A DNA stretch of 9,552 nucleotides, from the NCBI GenBank assembly GCA_947466165.1, contig CANIDW010000035.1:1-9552 (forward strand), read 5' to 3'. This DNA is from Comamonadaceae bacterium (lineage in GTDB: Bacteria > Pseudomonadota > Gammaproteobacteria > Burkholderiales > Burkholderiaceae_C). The translations under genes and the position numbers were made by a program. The notes beneath the pieces are model-generated. The model was not told where the DNA came from and did not search any database. It saw nothing but the letters and a program-made list of their open reading frames with translations. Of the stretch, positions 1 to 6,461 are shown in pieces. How positions within the stretch are numbered: position 1 is the first letter of the stretch; each line of letters opens with the position of its first letter.

Positions 1-519
1 AAAATCAATTTTTCTTCTTCAGGGGTAGGAAGTATTATTCACACAGCTGGGGAGCTTTTTAACATGGCAGCGGGGGTCAGCATGACACATGTACCCTACC
101 GTGGCGGTGCTCCAGCTGTTAATGCAGTTCTTGCCGGAGAGGTTCAGGTTGGGTTCTTACAATTACCGACAGCCCTACCGCTGGCTCTGGCTAAAAAAAT
201 TAACATCCTTGCCGTAACGCAGGCTCAACGCTCAAGTCTGGCGCCAGACATTCCAACCGTTGGTCAAGCTGGGATTCAAGGTTACGAGGTTTCGGTCTGG
301 CAAGGCGTGGTTGCTCCCAAAGGAACGCCTCGGGAAATCGTCGAAAAATTACATGCCAGTATCGTTGCAGCCTTAAAAAAGCCTGAGATTGCCGCACGTT
401 TGACGGGACAGGGCTTCGAAGTTATCACGAATAAGCCGGCTGAATTTGCTGAGCTTATTCGCACAGAGGCAGACAAATGGGAACGCGTTGTTAAAACCGC
501 CAATATTCAGGCGCAATAA
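1..519 (+). CDS. Bug/TctC-family periplasmic solute receptor, 5' truncated by window edge
   Basis: This is the C-terminal ~172 residues of a tripartite tricarboxylate transporter (TTT) substrate-binding protein of the Bug family. Such proteins bind small carboxylates or related solutes in the periplasm. The frame is open from base 1 to a TAA at 517-519, so the gene starts outside the window; the ATG at 64 is internal, since family-typical sequence (SSSGVGSIIHTAGELFN) lies before it in frame. Family hallmarks seen are the HVPYRGGAPAVNAVLAGEVQV segment split over residues ~29-49 of the fragment, the 'ALAKKINILAVT' and 'DIPTVGQAG' blocks, and the 'VVAPKGTPREIVEKLHASI' helix region. The signal peptide and first lobe are missing. 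It precedes an IclR regulator on the same strand, a pairing repeated divergently at 6462-8554. Ligand unknown; family assignment is secure. Confidence 0.93.
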   Translation, partial: KINFSSSGVGSIIHTAGELFNMAAGVSMTHVPYRGGAPAVNAVLAGEVQVGFLQLPTALPLALAKKINILAVTQAQRSSLAPDIPTVGQAGIQGYEVSVWQGVVAPKGTPREIVEKLHASIVAALKKPEIAARLTGQGFEVITNKPAEFAELIRTEADKWERVVKTANIQAQ

Positions 520-576
520 CAATGGACAACTTTACTCAGAACCAAACCACCTTGGCCCACATGCCTAGCGGGAATG

Positions 577-605
577 GAACGGAGACTTAACGGTAGTCTC
601 GGTTC
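577..605. repeat. Imperfect inverted repeat (hairpin) between Bug gene and IclR gene
   Basis: GAAC-G-GAGACT (577-587) pairs with AGTCTC-G-GTTC (595-605), giving ten pairs with a single G-G mismatch around a 7-base loop (TAACGGT). No run of T follows, so it is not a canonical intrinsic terminator. It lies 58 bases after the receptor stop and 117 before the IclR start. It could be an RNA hairpin at the 3' end of the receptor transcript or a palindromic regulator site. The rest of 520-722 shows no gene or clear promoter. Confidence 0.5.
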
Positions 606-722
606 TCAACGTGGTGGTCACGCACTACTTGCTTAGCATGCGCTGATTTTTCATCACAGATGACGGAAGGTTAGCTCCGCACCAACAGACTGCAGTACCC
701 AGAAAAAACGTTACGCATTTTT

Positions 723-1499
723 ATGACTGCTGAAATTATTGTTGAACGCTGTATGGGAGCCCTGGAACTCCTTTCCATCGAGGCTCGCGGCCTACCTTTA
801 ACCACCATTGCACAAAAGCTGGGACTCATTAAAAGCGGCGCACACAGGCTACTGAATGAACTCCAAAGAGATGGCTTTGTGACACAAGATTCAAACACTC
901 AACACTACCGGCTGACGATGCGATTTCCGACCTTGGGTTTTCGCTACTTGTCAGCAACCGGTATCGTGGATAGAGCGATGCCTCATTTGCGCGATCTGGC
1001 AGCCATGACCGGCGAACTGGTACGGATGACGGTAGCAGACGTCGGGATGTTGACATGGGTGGCCAAAGCGCAGGGGGCCCAAACGCGCCTGCGCTTTGAC
1101 CCAGACATGGGCGGTAATGTTCGTCTTCACACAACAGCATCTGGCAAGGCTTGGCTAGCGACCATGGAGAAAGCCGCGGCTCTAGTACTGGCGAGAACTA
1201 GCGGTTTAGGTAACGGGGAACTGCGTGGACCTCGAACCATCCTGACGGAGGTTCAGTTCCTGAAAGAACTCGAGAGTACACGCAAAAAAGGTTATGGCAT
1301 AGCCATCAATGAAGACGAGGCTGGTATGTCTGCGGCAGCCGTCAATATTATTCGATCTAGTGGCAAAGGCAAAGTGCTCGGTACATTGAGCGTCGCAGGA
1401 CCTACTGTGCGATTGGACCGCGAGCGCCTTACTTTATTAGCAGCTTCACTCGCGATAACCGCAACCGCAATCGGAGATGAGTGGCCGGTCCAATACTGA
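723..1499 (+). CDS. IclR-family transcriptional regulator (copy 1)
   Basis: This 258-residue protein has the normal IclR-family length and layout. An N-terminal winged helix-turn-helix spans about residues 5-66 (LPLTTIAQKLGLIKSGAHRLLNELQRDGF region, then the wing ending YRLT). A C-terminal effector-binding domain spans about 80-250, with the family-typical TGELVRMT, LHTTASGKAWLA, KKGYGIAINEDEAGM and GTLSVAGP segments. IclR proteins usually bind a small acid and repress or activate a neighbouring catabolic operon. The ATG at 723 is the first start after an in-frame TAG at 672; there is no good Shine-Dalgarno sequence, so translation may be weak. It ends 43 bases before the thiamine-diphosphate enzyme and may be co-transcribed with it. 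It is clearly paralogous to the regulator at 7766-8554 (shared ASGKAWLATM/AAGKAWLATM and TLS-AGP blocks). Effector unknown. Confidence 0.93.
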   Translation: MTAEIIVERCMGALELLSIEARGLPLTTIAQKLGLIKSGAHRLLNELQRDGFVTQDSNTQHYRLTMRFPTLGFRYLSATGIVDRAMPHLRDLAAMTGELVRMTVADVGMLTWVAKAQGAQTRLRFDPDMGGNVRLHTTASGKAWLATMEKAAALVLARTSGLGNGELRGPRTILTEVQFLKELESTRKKGYGIAINEDEAGMSAAAVNIIRSSGKGKVLGTLSVAGPTVRLDRERLTLLAASLAITATAIGDEWPVQY

Positions 1500-1530
1500 T
1501 TTTCATTTATTTTTTATAACGCAATTAATT

Positions 1531-1536
1531 AGGAGA
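1531..1536 (+). promoter_or_regulatory. Ribosome binding site that fixes the start of the thiamine-diphosphate enzyme
   Basis: AGGAGA lies six bases before the ATG at 1543, ideal spacing. This selects 1543 over the upstream in-frame ATG at 1477, which lies inside the IclR gene and would add 22 residues with no family resemblance. Confidence 0.85.
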
Positions 1537-1542
1537 ATACTT

Positions 1543-3315
1543 ATGTCCGTTAGTGATCCTTTCCGAGGTACGCCAATGGTGAGCAAGGGCGTCCGAATGC
1601 GCGGCTCAAAAGCCGTTGTGGAAACACTCAAGGCCCATGGAACCGAATATTTGTTCGGTGTGCCAGGCAGCACGATTCCACTATTTGCCGAATTTGCAGG
1701 GCGTGATGATGTAAAGCTGATTCTTACCCGAGACGAACGGGGTGCGGCCTGCATGGCTGACGGCTATGCACGCATTTCACACAAGCCTGGTGTTTGCACT
1801 GCGATCGAAGGGCCAGGCACTACAAACCTGCTGACCGGCATTGGCGAGGCATGGATGAGCTCTATACCAGTCATCGCCATCACGGCTGCGCGAACCCCGA
1901 CTGAATCGGCTAAGAATCCAATAATGTTTTGTCGTGGCCGCGTTTACGACACTTTCGATGTCCTTAAGCCCTATACCAAGTGGGGTATCCAAGTACATCA
2001 TCCAGCTCGCGTTTCTGAACTCATCAGCCGCGCCTATGCAATTTCCACAACTGGCCGTCCTGGCCCAGTGCAGGTAGAGCTTTATCCCGATGCGATGTAC
2101 CAAGAATGGGAATTTGATATCGAAGGGCAAGCCGATATGCAATATTCAACTTGGCCCGCACAACCTGTATGGCCTGACCCAGCTAAGCTGAAAGAGGCAG
2201 CGAAGCTTTTGGTCACAGCTAAAAAACCGGTGCTCATCGCCGGCGGTGGAGTAGTTCGTGCGCGCGCTTGGCCCGAATTGATTGAGCTAGCGGAATACTT
2301 GTCAATCCCAGTAGCTACCAGTCTATTCGGAAAAGGCTCAATCCCTGAAAAACACCCGCTTGCTGTCGGCTGCTGCGGTATACATTCCCGGCTGAGTGCC
2401 AACCAGACAGTCGAGGATTCAGACTTAGCACTCTTTATCGGCAGTAACACAGATATGCACACCACCAACAAGTGGACTAGCCCGGTGCCTGGCGAAACAA
2501 CTGTTTTGCACATCGATATCGACCCTGAAGAGCTAGGTCGCAACTACCCAACCGCAGTAGGGATTGTCTCTGATGCCAAGACTGGCCTTGCCGGTCTGCT
2601 AGCCGCAGTGAAGGAAATTGTTCCTAAAAAACGTCATCTCCAGGAGCGCTACGACACTGTCAAGACGCGGGTAGACAACTGGCGTGCCAAGATCCATCCT
2701 GATCAGATATCGGATGCGATGCCGATCAAGCCTCAACGTTTGATGCGGGAAATCGCGGACTTCCTCAAACCCGATGCAATTGTTCTCGGAGATTTGAGTT
2801 TTTCCTCAATCTGGGTCAATGTTCACTACGACACGCCGATTCCTGGCCCCTTCATCACCTATGCGCGCGGCTTTGATTTACTTGGCTGGGGGTTGCCTGC
2901 CTCTCTGGGCGCACAACTAGCAGCACCAGGAAAGCAGGTGCTTAGTCTCATCGGCGACGGCAGCCTTGGATACTGTATCGGAGAGCTTGAAACTGCTGCC
3001 CGCTACAACATTCCCGCAGTGAATGTAGTGCTGAATAACAGCACTTTGGGCTATGAAAAGTTCCTCATAAAGTATTTTAACGAGCCTGGCAAGATAACGC
3101 CCGAACAGCCGGGCTGCGATTACACCAATGTCGATTACGCCGCTGTAGCAAGGGCCTTTGGTTGTGTCGGAATTCGCGTAACACATCCATCACAAATTCG
3201 GCCAGCGCTTGAAGAAGCGTTTGCTTCAGGACGTCCGGCGCTGATCGACGTTGTGATCGATGCGGAAGTTATTCCACCAAGCACCTTCTTTTCCGAAGAC
3301 ATACGCAGCGCCTAG
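1543..3315 (+). CDS. Thiamine-diphosphate-dependent enzyme, acetolactate synthase/2-oxoacid decarboxylase superfamily
   Basis: This 590-residue cytoplasmic enzyme has the classical three-domain layout: a PYR domain at about 20-185 (LFGVPGSTIPLF; catalytic Glu65 in TRDERGAACMADGYAR; EGPGTTNLLTGIGEA), a central domain at about 205-345 (KKPVLIAGGGV, LFIGSNTDM, LHIDIDPEELGRN), and a PP domain at about 395-570. The thiamine-diphosphate/Mg motif is complete: GDG at 471-473, 24 residues, then Asn-Asn at 498-499. These enzymes cleave or condense 2-oxoacids through a covalent thiamine adduct. The sequence does not decide between acetolactate synthase-like, benzoylformate decarboxylase-like and other carboligase activities. 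No small regulatory subunit gene is adjacent, and the neighbours are catabolic, which favours a 2-oxoacid lyase or decarboxylase in degradation over branched-chain amino acid synthesis. The start is chosen by the AGGAGA site six bases upstream. It follows the IclR gene by 43 bases. Confidence 0.92.
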   Translation: MSVSDPFRGTPMVSKGVRMRGSKAVVETLKAHGTEYLFGVPGSTIPLFAEFAGRDDVKLILTRDERGAACMADGYARISHKPGVCTAIEGPGTTNLLTGIGEAWMSSIPVIAITAARTPTESAKNPIMFCRGRVYDTFDVLKPYTKWGIQVHHPARVSELISRAYAISTTGRPGPVQVELYPDAMYQEWEFDIEGQADMQYSTWPAQPVWPDPAKLKEAAKLLVTAKKPVLIAGGGVVRARAWPELIELAEYLSIPVATSLFGKGSIPEKHPLAVGCCGIHSRLSANQTVEDSDLALFIGSNTDMHTTNKWTSPVPGETTVLHIDIDPEELGRNYPTAVGIVSDAKTGLAGLLAAVKEIVPKKRHLQERYDTVKTRVDNWRAKIHPDQISDAMPIKPQRLMREIADFLKPDAIVLGDLSFSSIWVNVHYDTPIPGPFITYARGFDLLGWGLPASLGAQLAAPGKQVLSLIGDGSLGYCIGELETAARYNIPAVNVVLNNSTLGYEKFLIKYFNEPGKITPEQPGCDYTNVDYAAVARAFGCVGIRVTHPSQIRPALEEAFASGRPALIDVVIDAEVIPPSTFFSEDIRSA

Positions 3316-3330
3316 CAGTCGAATACTGGT

Positions 3331-3535
3331 ATGGAGCTGCGCGCCTGTAATTACTAAGGCTTGTGAAGGGGTTCGTATCAACAATCTCGATCAAATATTG
3401 TCCACAAAAGTAATAGAAGTACCCCACATTTTCGCTGCGGGTGTGGATGCTGGCGGAATTTTTGGGTGCCACTGTGCCGGATTTCCCGGCTGGCCGCTTG
3501 TATCAGGCCGACTAAGCGGAAAAGCAGCAGCCGGT
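3331..3535 (+). pseudogene. Remnant of FAD-dependent fumarate-reductase-like flavoprotein (C-terminal fragment)
   Basis: Frame 2 from about 3341 to 3535 reads APVITKACEGVRIN, then VPHIFAAGVDAGGIFG, then VSGRLSGKAAAG. That is the closing part of the FAD_binding_2 fold: the substrate-side T-x-GG strand, the P-x-LFAAG FAD-binding strand, the GGIFG loop and the final helix. It lines up with the intact flavoprotein on the other strand (PAITYTMGGIDID, GLFAAGSTTGGIEG), but the two differ enough to be different subfamilies. Just upstream, 3331-3343 in frame 1 reads MELR, the kind of residues that normally precede this block, implying a frameshift near 3340. The whole N-terminal ~85% is missing, because the functional thiamine-diphosphate gene ends at 3315. 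It is best read as a deletion-derived relic of a gene once in this operon. An unrelated short ORF is possible but unlikely given the matched motif order. Confidence 0.72.
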
Positions 3536-3704
3536 AGTCGAAGACAACGGGTCGCAGCGATCAAGGTTAGGGCTTGTTGAACTCATTGTTGTGAAAGAAC
3601 CCAAGTTGCCAATGAGCCAAGCGGACCGAACCATCCATCAAAGTCGTCTTCAGCTGGGCAAGTAAGCTGAAGTTAGTTTCCAGCGTCACACCTCATTAAA
3701 GACT
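3536..3704. other. Intergenic stretch without recognised gene
   Basis: After the flavoprotein relic there is no recognisable gene up to the start at 3705. Frame 3 stays open to a TAA at 3663-3665 and reads VELIVVKEPKLPMSQAD over 3576-3626, which I cannot assign; it may be more decayed coding sequence. No convincing promoter or strong ribosome site is seen before 3705. Confidence 0.4.
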
Positions 3705-4433
3705 ATGAACACCACAAAGCGGCTCGGAGTACTCATTCCATCATCCAACACTAGTGTAGAAATTGAGCTATCAAGGTCGCTCCCATCCTCAGTAACTCTT
3801 CACAGCGGACGATTGCCTCTACTTGCAGGAGTAGAGCCGGAAGCAGTGGAATTGATGGTGCAAGATATAGAAAGTGTCAGCTTGCTGCTGGCGTCCGCTG
3901 GGGTCGACCTGATCATGCTGTTTGCAACAGTGCCGAGCTTACTGCACGGCCATGGCTTCGATAAGAAGATCGCTGAACGCATCAAAGCCATCACCGGCAT
4001 ACCTGCAATCACTACCTCAACTGCCATGCTCGATGCGTTGCAGCTTGTTGGCGCTACCCGCGTTGTATTAGGTACGCCATTTGTATCGTCAATGAATGCA
4101 AAAATTGTGCACTTTCTCAAAGGCAGTGGTGTTGAAGTGCTGGCTGATCGTGGATTGGAGATCTTAGAAAACCAGCGCATAGGCAGGCTTGAGCCGCAAT
4201 CGGCCTATGAAATGGCTGTATCACTGGATCGGCCGGATGCCGATGCCATTTTGCTCGCTTGTACTAACTGGCAAACATTGCCCGCGATTGAAAAAGCAGA
4301 GGCACTATTAGGTAAGCCTGTAATTACGACAACGCAAGCAAGTTTGCGAGCAGTTCTCCAAGCATTTGAACTTCCTACTGGAAATGGACCGGGAAAACTA
4401 TTTCGCATGCCGATTCACAGTACTGCTCCCTGA
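3705..4433 (+). CDS. Arylmalonate decarboxylase / maleate isomerase / Asp-Glu racemase superfamily enzyme
   Basis: This 242-residue protein has the length of arylmalonate decarboxylase (AMDase) and maleate isomerase. Collinear blocks include LGVLIPSSNTSVE at the N-terminus, TGIPAITTSTAMLDAL (AMDase TGLPCTTMSTAVLNGL), TRVVLGTPFV, ADAILLACTNWQTLPAIEKAEALLGKPVITTTQA and the closing GPGKLF. The second active-site cysteine is present as Cys186 in LLACTNW. The position of the first cysteine, used by racemases and maleate isomerases, is Val76 in FATVPS. AMDase likewise lacks that cysteine (Gly74-Thr75-Ser76) and uses one cysteine for decarboxylation. Known: two-cysteine members racemise or isomerise, while one-cysteine AMDase decarboxylates substituted malonates. 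Inference: this is a decarboxylase-type member acting on a malonate-like acid. It lies downstream of the thiamine-diphosphate enzyme and the flavoprotein relic, and is convergent with the intact flavoprotein gene. Ribosome site weak. Confidence 0.85.
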   Translation: MNTTKRLGVLIPSSNTSVEIELSRSLPSSVTLHSGRLPLLAGVEPEAVELMVQDIESVSLLLASAGVDLIMLFATVPSLLHGHGFDKKIAERIKAITGIPAITTSTAMLDALQLVGATRVVLGTPFVSSMNAKIVHFLKGSGVEVLADRGLEILENQRIGRLEPQSAYEMAVSLDRPDADAILLACTNWQTLPAIEKAEALLGKPVITTTQASLRAVLQAFELPTGNGPGKLFRMPIHSTAP

Positions 4434-4464
4434 ACACTGATCTCTCAAAAATGGCCTGACTGCG

Positions 4465-4495
4465 ATGAAAATTCTCATGGAATTCGAAGTTTCAT
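4465..4495. terminator. Weak inverted repeat between convergent genes, possible bidirectional terminator
   Basis: The 58-base gap between the convergent stops holds nested inverted repeats: ATGAAA (4465-4470) with TTTCAT (4490-4495), and inside them AATTC (4470-4474) with GAATT (4480-4484) around a TCATG loop. The stem is A/T-rich, bulged by CGAAG and has no T-run, so termination is only suggested by position. Confidence 0.25.
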
Positions 4496-6222
4496 TCAGG
4501 TAGCAGTAATTCTGTTACAAGGGTCACCATCTCAACGCAGCCGATAATAATTACAAGGGTTAGCGCTGCGATCATAAAGGCAAGTAGCAGTCCAATCCAC
4601 CCGAAGAATTCCCATCCCAAAGCCGCCAAAAGTAAAGTTTCTATAGCAGCAATTAGAAATGCTGCTTTTTTACCATGGCGAACAAGTGCGTGCAGTACAG
4701 GAAATCTCGCAAGTCCGTGAGCTACCGATGTGTTTTTCAAGATTTGGGTAGCTGTTTCGTGAAGCTTTTCATTTGAAGCGCTCACTTCCCTAATGGGTTC
4801 TATATTGACAGTTTTCCCCTCGAGTGTCGCAGCCCTCTCAGCTGCCAGAAGGCCGAAACTACCCGCTTTAATCAAGCCACCTATGTAGGCCGAATTTTTG
4901 CCCCCCTCGATTCCGCCTGTGGTGGAGCCGGCTGCAAAAAGTCCCGGTATAGGATTGCCGCCAACATCGAGAACCTGGGCGTTGCCGTCTATGTCGATAC
5001 CCCCCATGGTGTAAGTAATAGCTGGGCATATCGGAATCGCCATTAGGGGTAATTTTTTGATTGCATACGGTTTGACTTTGTCCGATCGTGCAATGTTTAG
5101 ATTTGCTAAGCCACCTTCATCTAAGGCTTTGTTGTAATCCTTCAATGTGCGTTCGAGCGATTCTGGCGGAACACCCATCTTTTTAGCCAGATCGGCTACA
5201 GACTCAGCACGCAAGATTGTTCCACCTGCCAGCTCTAAAAGCGGGTTGGCGGGGATCCGCGAGTTAGCGCCGGGGCCATCCCAGATGTTCTGGTCGAATA
5301 CGGCAAACATCCTATCGGTTTTTGCAACTGCGGCTAGCTCGTTTGCTAGGCTCACGCCTGTGCGACCCTCGTCAACAATGCGGCATCCAAAGTCGTCCAC
5401 GACAATACCTGCTGTCGCGATCTCGTCGATTTGTGGATAGGGCCAGACTTGGTCGTTATGCCTCGCATCGTTGCACATCAAATGACCGTAAAAACGATTT
5501 AGGGATGTAAGTGCAGCGCCGGCAGCCTGTGCCATCAGCAAACCATCGCCCTTGCCTGTGCGTCCACCGCGCTGGAACAAGGTCTCAAAACGGGGCGTGA
5601 TGTAACGTTGTACAAGCAATTGGTTCGCTTGAAAACCGCCGTCAGAAATAAGGCAATACCTGGCACCCCAAGTTTTATTTTTCCCATCGCAAAGGCCTTC
5701 TACACCGATGCAGCGACCGGCTTTCATAAGAAGGCCCGTCGCTCGCGCTTTCAACTGGAGGGTGCCCCCAAGCCGTACAAATTCCAAAGCGAGCTGGCGC
5801 AATACTACGTCAGGTCCTTTGTCCTTCCAGTCGATACCACCTCGAGACGCACGAGGCGGCGCCATGCACCACTTGTAGGCCTCTTCTTGGTTGAATCGCA
5901 TGAAGCGTGTACCCTTGCTTTGCAGCCAGGAAACAAGCCGTCCACCGGTATTCGCTAATGCCTGCGCAAGCTCTGGTTTAGCTTCACCCTCGGTCAAATC
6001 ATTGATGATATTCACCAATTCCTGCACGGGCCGGTAGGGGTCAAGAAATCCCATATGCAGGATTCCTCCCGAAAAGCGCGAGTTGCAAGGGTAGCTTGCA
6101 CCATCCCCTTGCTCGAGAAGGATTACACGCAAACCCAGCTCAGCAGCCCGAACGCCCGCCACAAGTCCAGCCAGACCGCCCCCTACAATTGCCATATCGT
6201 AGGGCGTATCGCTTTCACTCAT
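4492..6222 (-). CDS. FAD-dependent fumarate-reductase/succinate-dehydrogenase-like flavoprotein with C-terminal membrane hairpin
   Basis: This 576-residue protein of the FAD_binding_2 family includes fumarate reductases, tricarballylate dehydrogenase and ketosteroid dehydrogenases. The N-terminal dinucleotide fold is clear: GGGLAG at 14-19, Glu37 ending the second strand (ribose contact), and the CNSRFSGG segment at 46-53. Further FAD-family features are TGKGDGLLMAQAAGA in the middle and the C-terminal IPGLFAAG (425-432) with GGIEGG. The expected reaction is FAD-linked oxidation or reduction of a C-C bond in an organic acid or enone; the substrate is not evident. Oddly, beyond the usual end, residues ~521-570 form two hydrophobic helices after a basic stretch (RHGKK, 515-519), which would anchor the enzyme with its flavin domain in the cytoplasm, perhaps near the quinone pool. 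A strong ribosome site (AAAGGGGG, 5 bases away) fixes the start. It lies 239 bases downstream of the Bug receptor gene on the same strand. Confidence 0.9.
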   Translation of the reverse strand: MSESDTPYDMAIVGGGLAGLVAGVRAAELGLRVILLEQGDGASYPCNSRFSGGILHMGFLDPYRPVQELVNIINDLTEGEAKPELAQALANTGGRLVSWLQSKGTRFMRFNQEEAYKWCMAPPRASRGGIDWKDKGPDVVLRQLALEFVRLGGTLQLKARATGLLMKAGRCIGVEGLCDGKNKTWGARYCLISDGGFQANQLLVQRYITPRFETLFQRGGRTGKGDGLLMAQAAGAALTSLNRFYGHLMCNDARHNDQVWPYPQIDEIATAGIVVDDFGCRIVDEGRTGVSLANELAAVAKTDRMFAVFDQNIWDGPGANSRIPANPLLELAGGTILRAESVADLAKKMGVPPESLERTLKDYNKALDEGGLANLNIARSDKVKPYAIKKLPLMAIPICPAITYTMGGIDIDGNAQVLDVGGNPIPGLFAAGSTTGGIEGGKNSAYIGGLIKAGSFGLLAAERAATLEGKTVNIEPIREVSASNEKLHETATQILKNTSVAHGLARFPVLHALVRHGKKAAFLIAAIETLLLAALGWEFFGWIGLLLAFMIAALTLVIIIGCVEMVTLVTELLLPE

Positions 6223-6226
6223 CTAT

Positions 6227-6234
6227 CCCCCTTT
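6227..6234 (-). promoter_or_regulatory. Ribosome binding site of the flavoprotein gene
   Basis: Read on the minus strand this is AAAGGGGG, ending four bases before the ATG at 6222. It is the strongest Shine-Dalgarno sequence in the window and supports that start. Confidence 0.8.
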
Positions 6235-6283
6235 GAAATTTATAACGCGGTCAGTTTTAGTCCCATCGACGAAATACCATGTA

Positions 6284-6293
6284 ACTGGCCAGT
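6284..6293. promoter_or_regulatory. 10-base palindrome upstream of the flavoprotein gene, possible operator
   Basis: ACTGGCCAGT is a perfect palindrome 61 bases upstream of the flavoprotein start, a position where a regulator could act on a promoter between the two minus-strand genes. IclR proteins bind short palindromes, but I found no second copy near the other promoters, so assignment is speculative. The remainder of the 239-base gap (6223-6461) shows no gene and no convincing promoter or terminator. Confidence 0.25.
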
Positions 6294-6461
6294 CCACTAA
6301 TTTATTAGTTCAAAACTACAAATGGGAGGCTTCGATTAGCCAACAAAAGAGCGCAAAAAACTCTGCAGCTTCATTCTTGGCCACTATTCTGAATTAAATC
6401 GTAGCCTCAGCAGGCAACGCGAAAATTGAGGTGACAAGCTGAGAAGAAAGGCAGGAATGCT

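Noticed and set aside
680..688. CACCAACAG upstream of IclR copy 1, repeated at 7545-7553 upstream of copy 2
   Set aside because: A nine-base match is not significant, and the flanking bases do not align well.
1513..1522. TTTATAACGC, repeated at 6239-6248 upstream of the flavoprotein
   Set aside because: Shared ten-base words are expected many times in a window this size, and the two copies differ in orientation relative to their genes.
1477..1542. Upstream in-frame start for the thiamine-diphosphate enzyme
   Set aside because: It lies inside the IclR gene, lacks a ribosome site, and adds residues unlike the family; the ATG at 1543 has AGGAGA at ideal spacing.
3260..3580. A 106-residue ORF overlapping the end of the thiamine-diphosphate gene, taken as a real gene
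   Set aside because: Its first part is the out-of-frame end of the thiamine-diphosphate enzyme; only 3341-3535 has meaning, as a flavoprotein relic.
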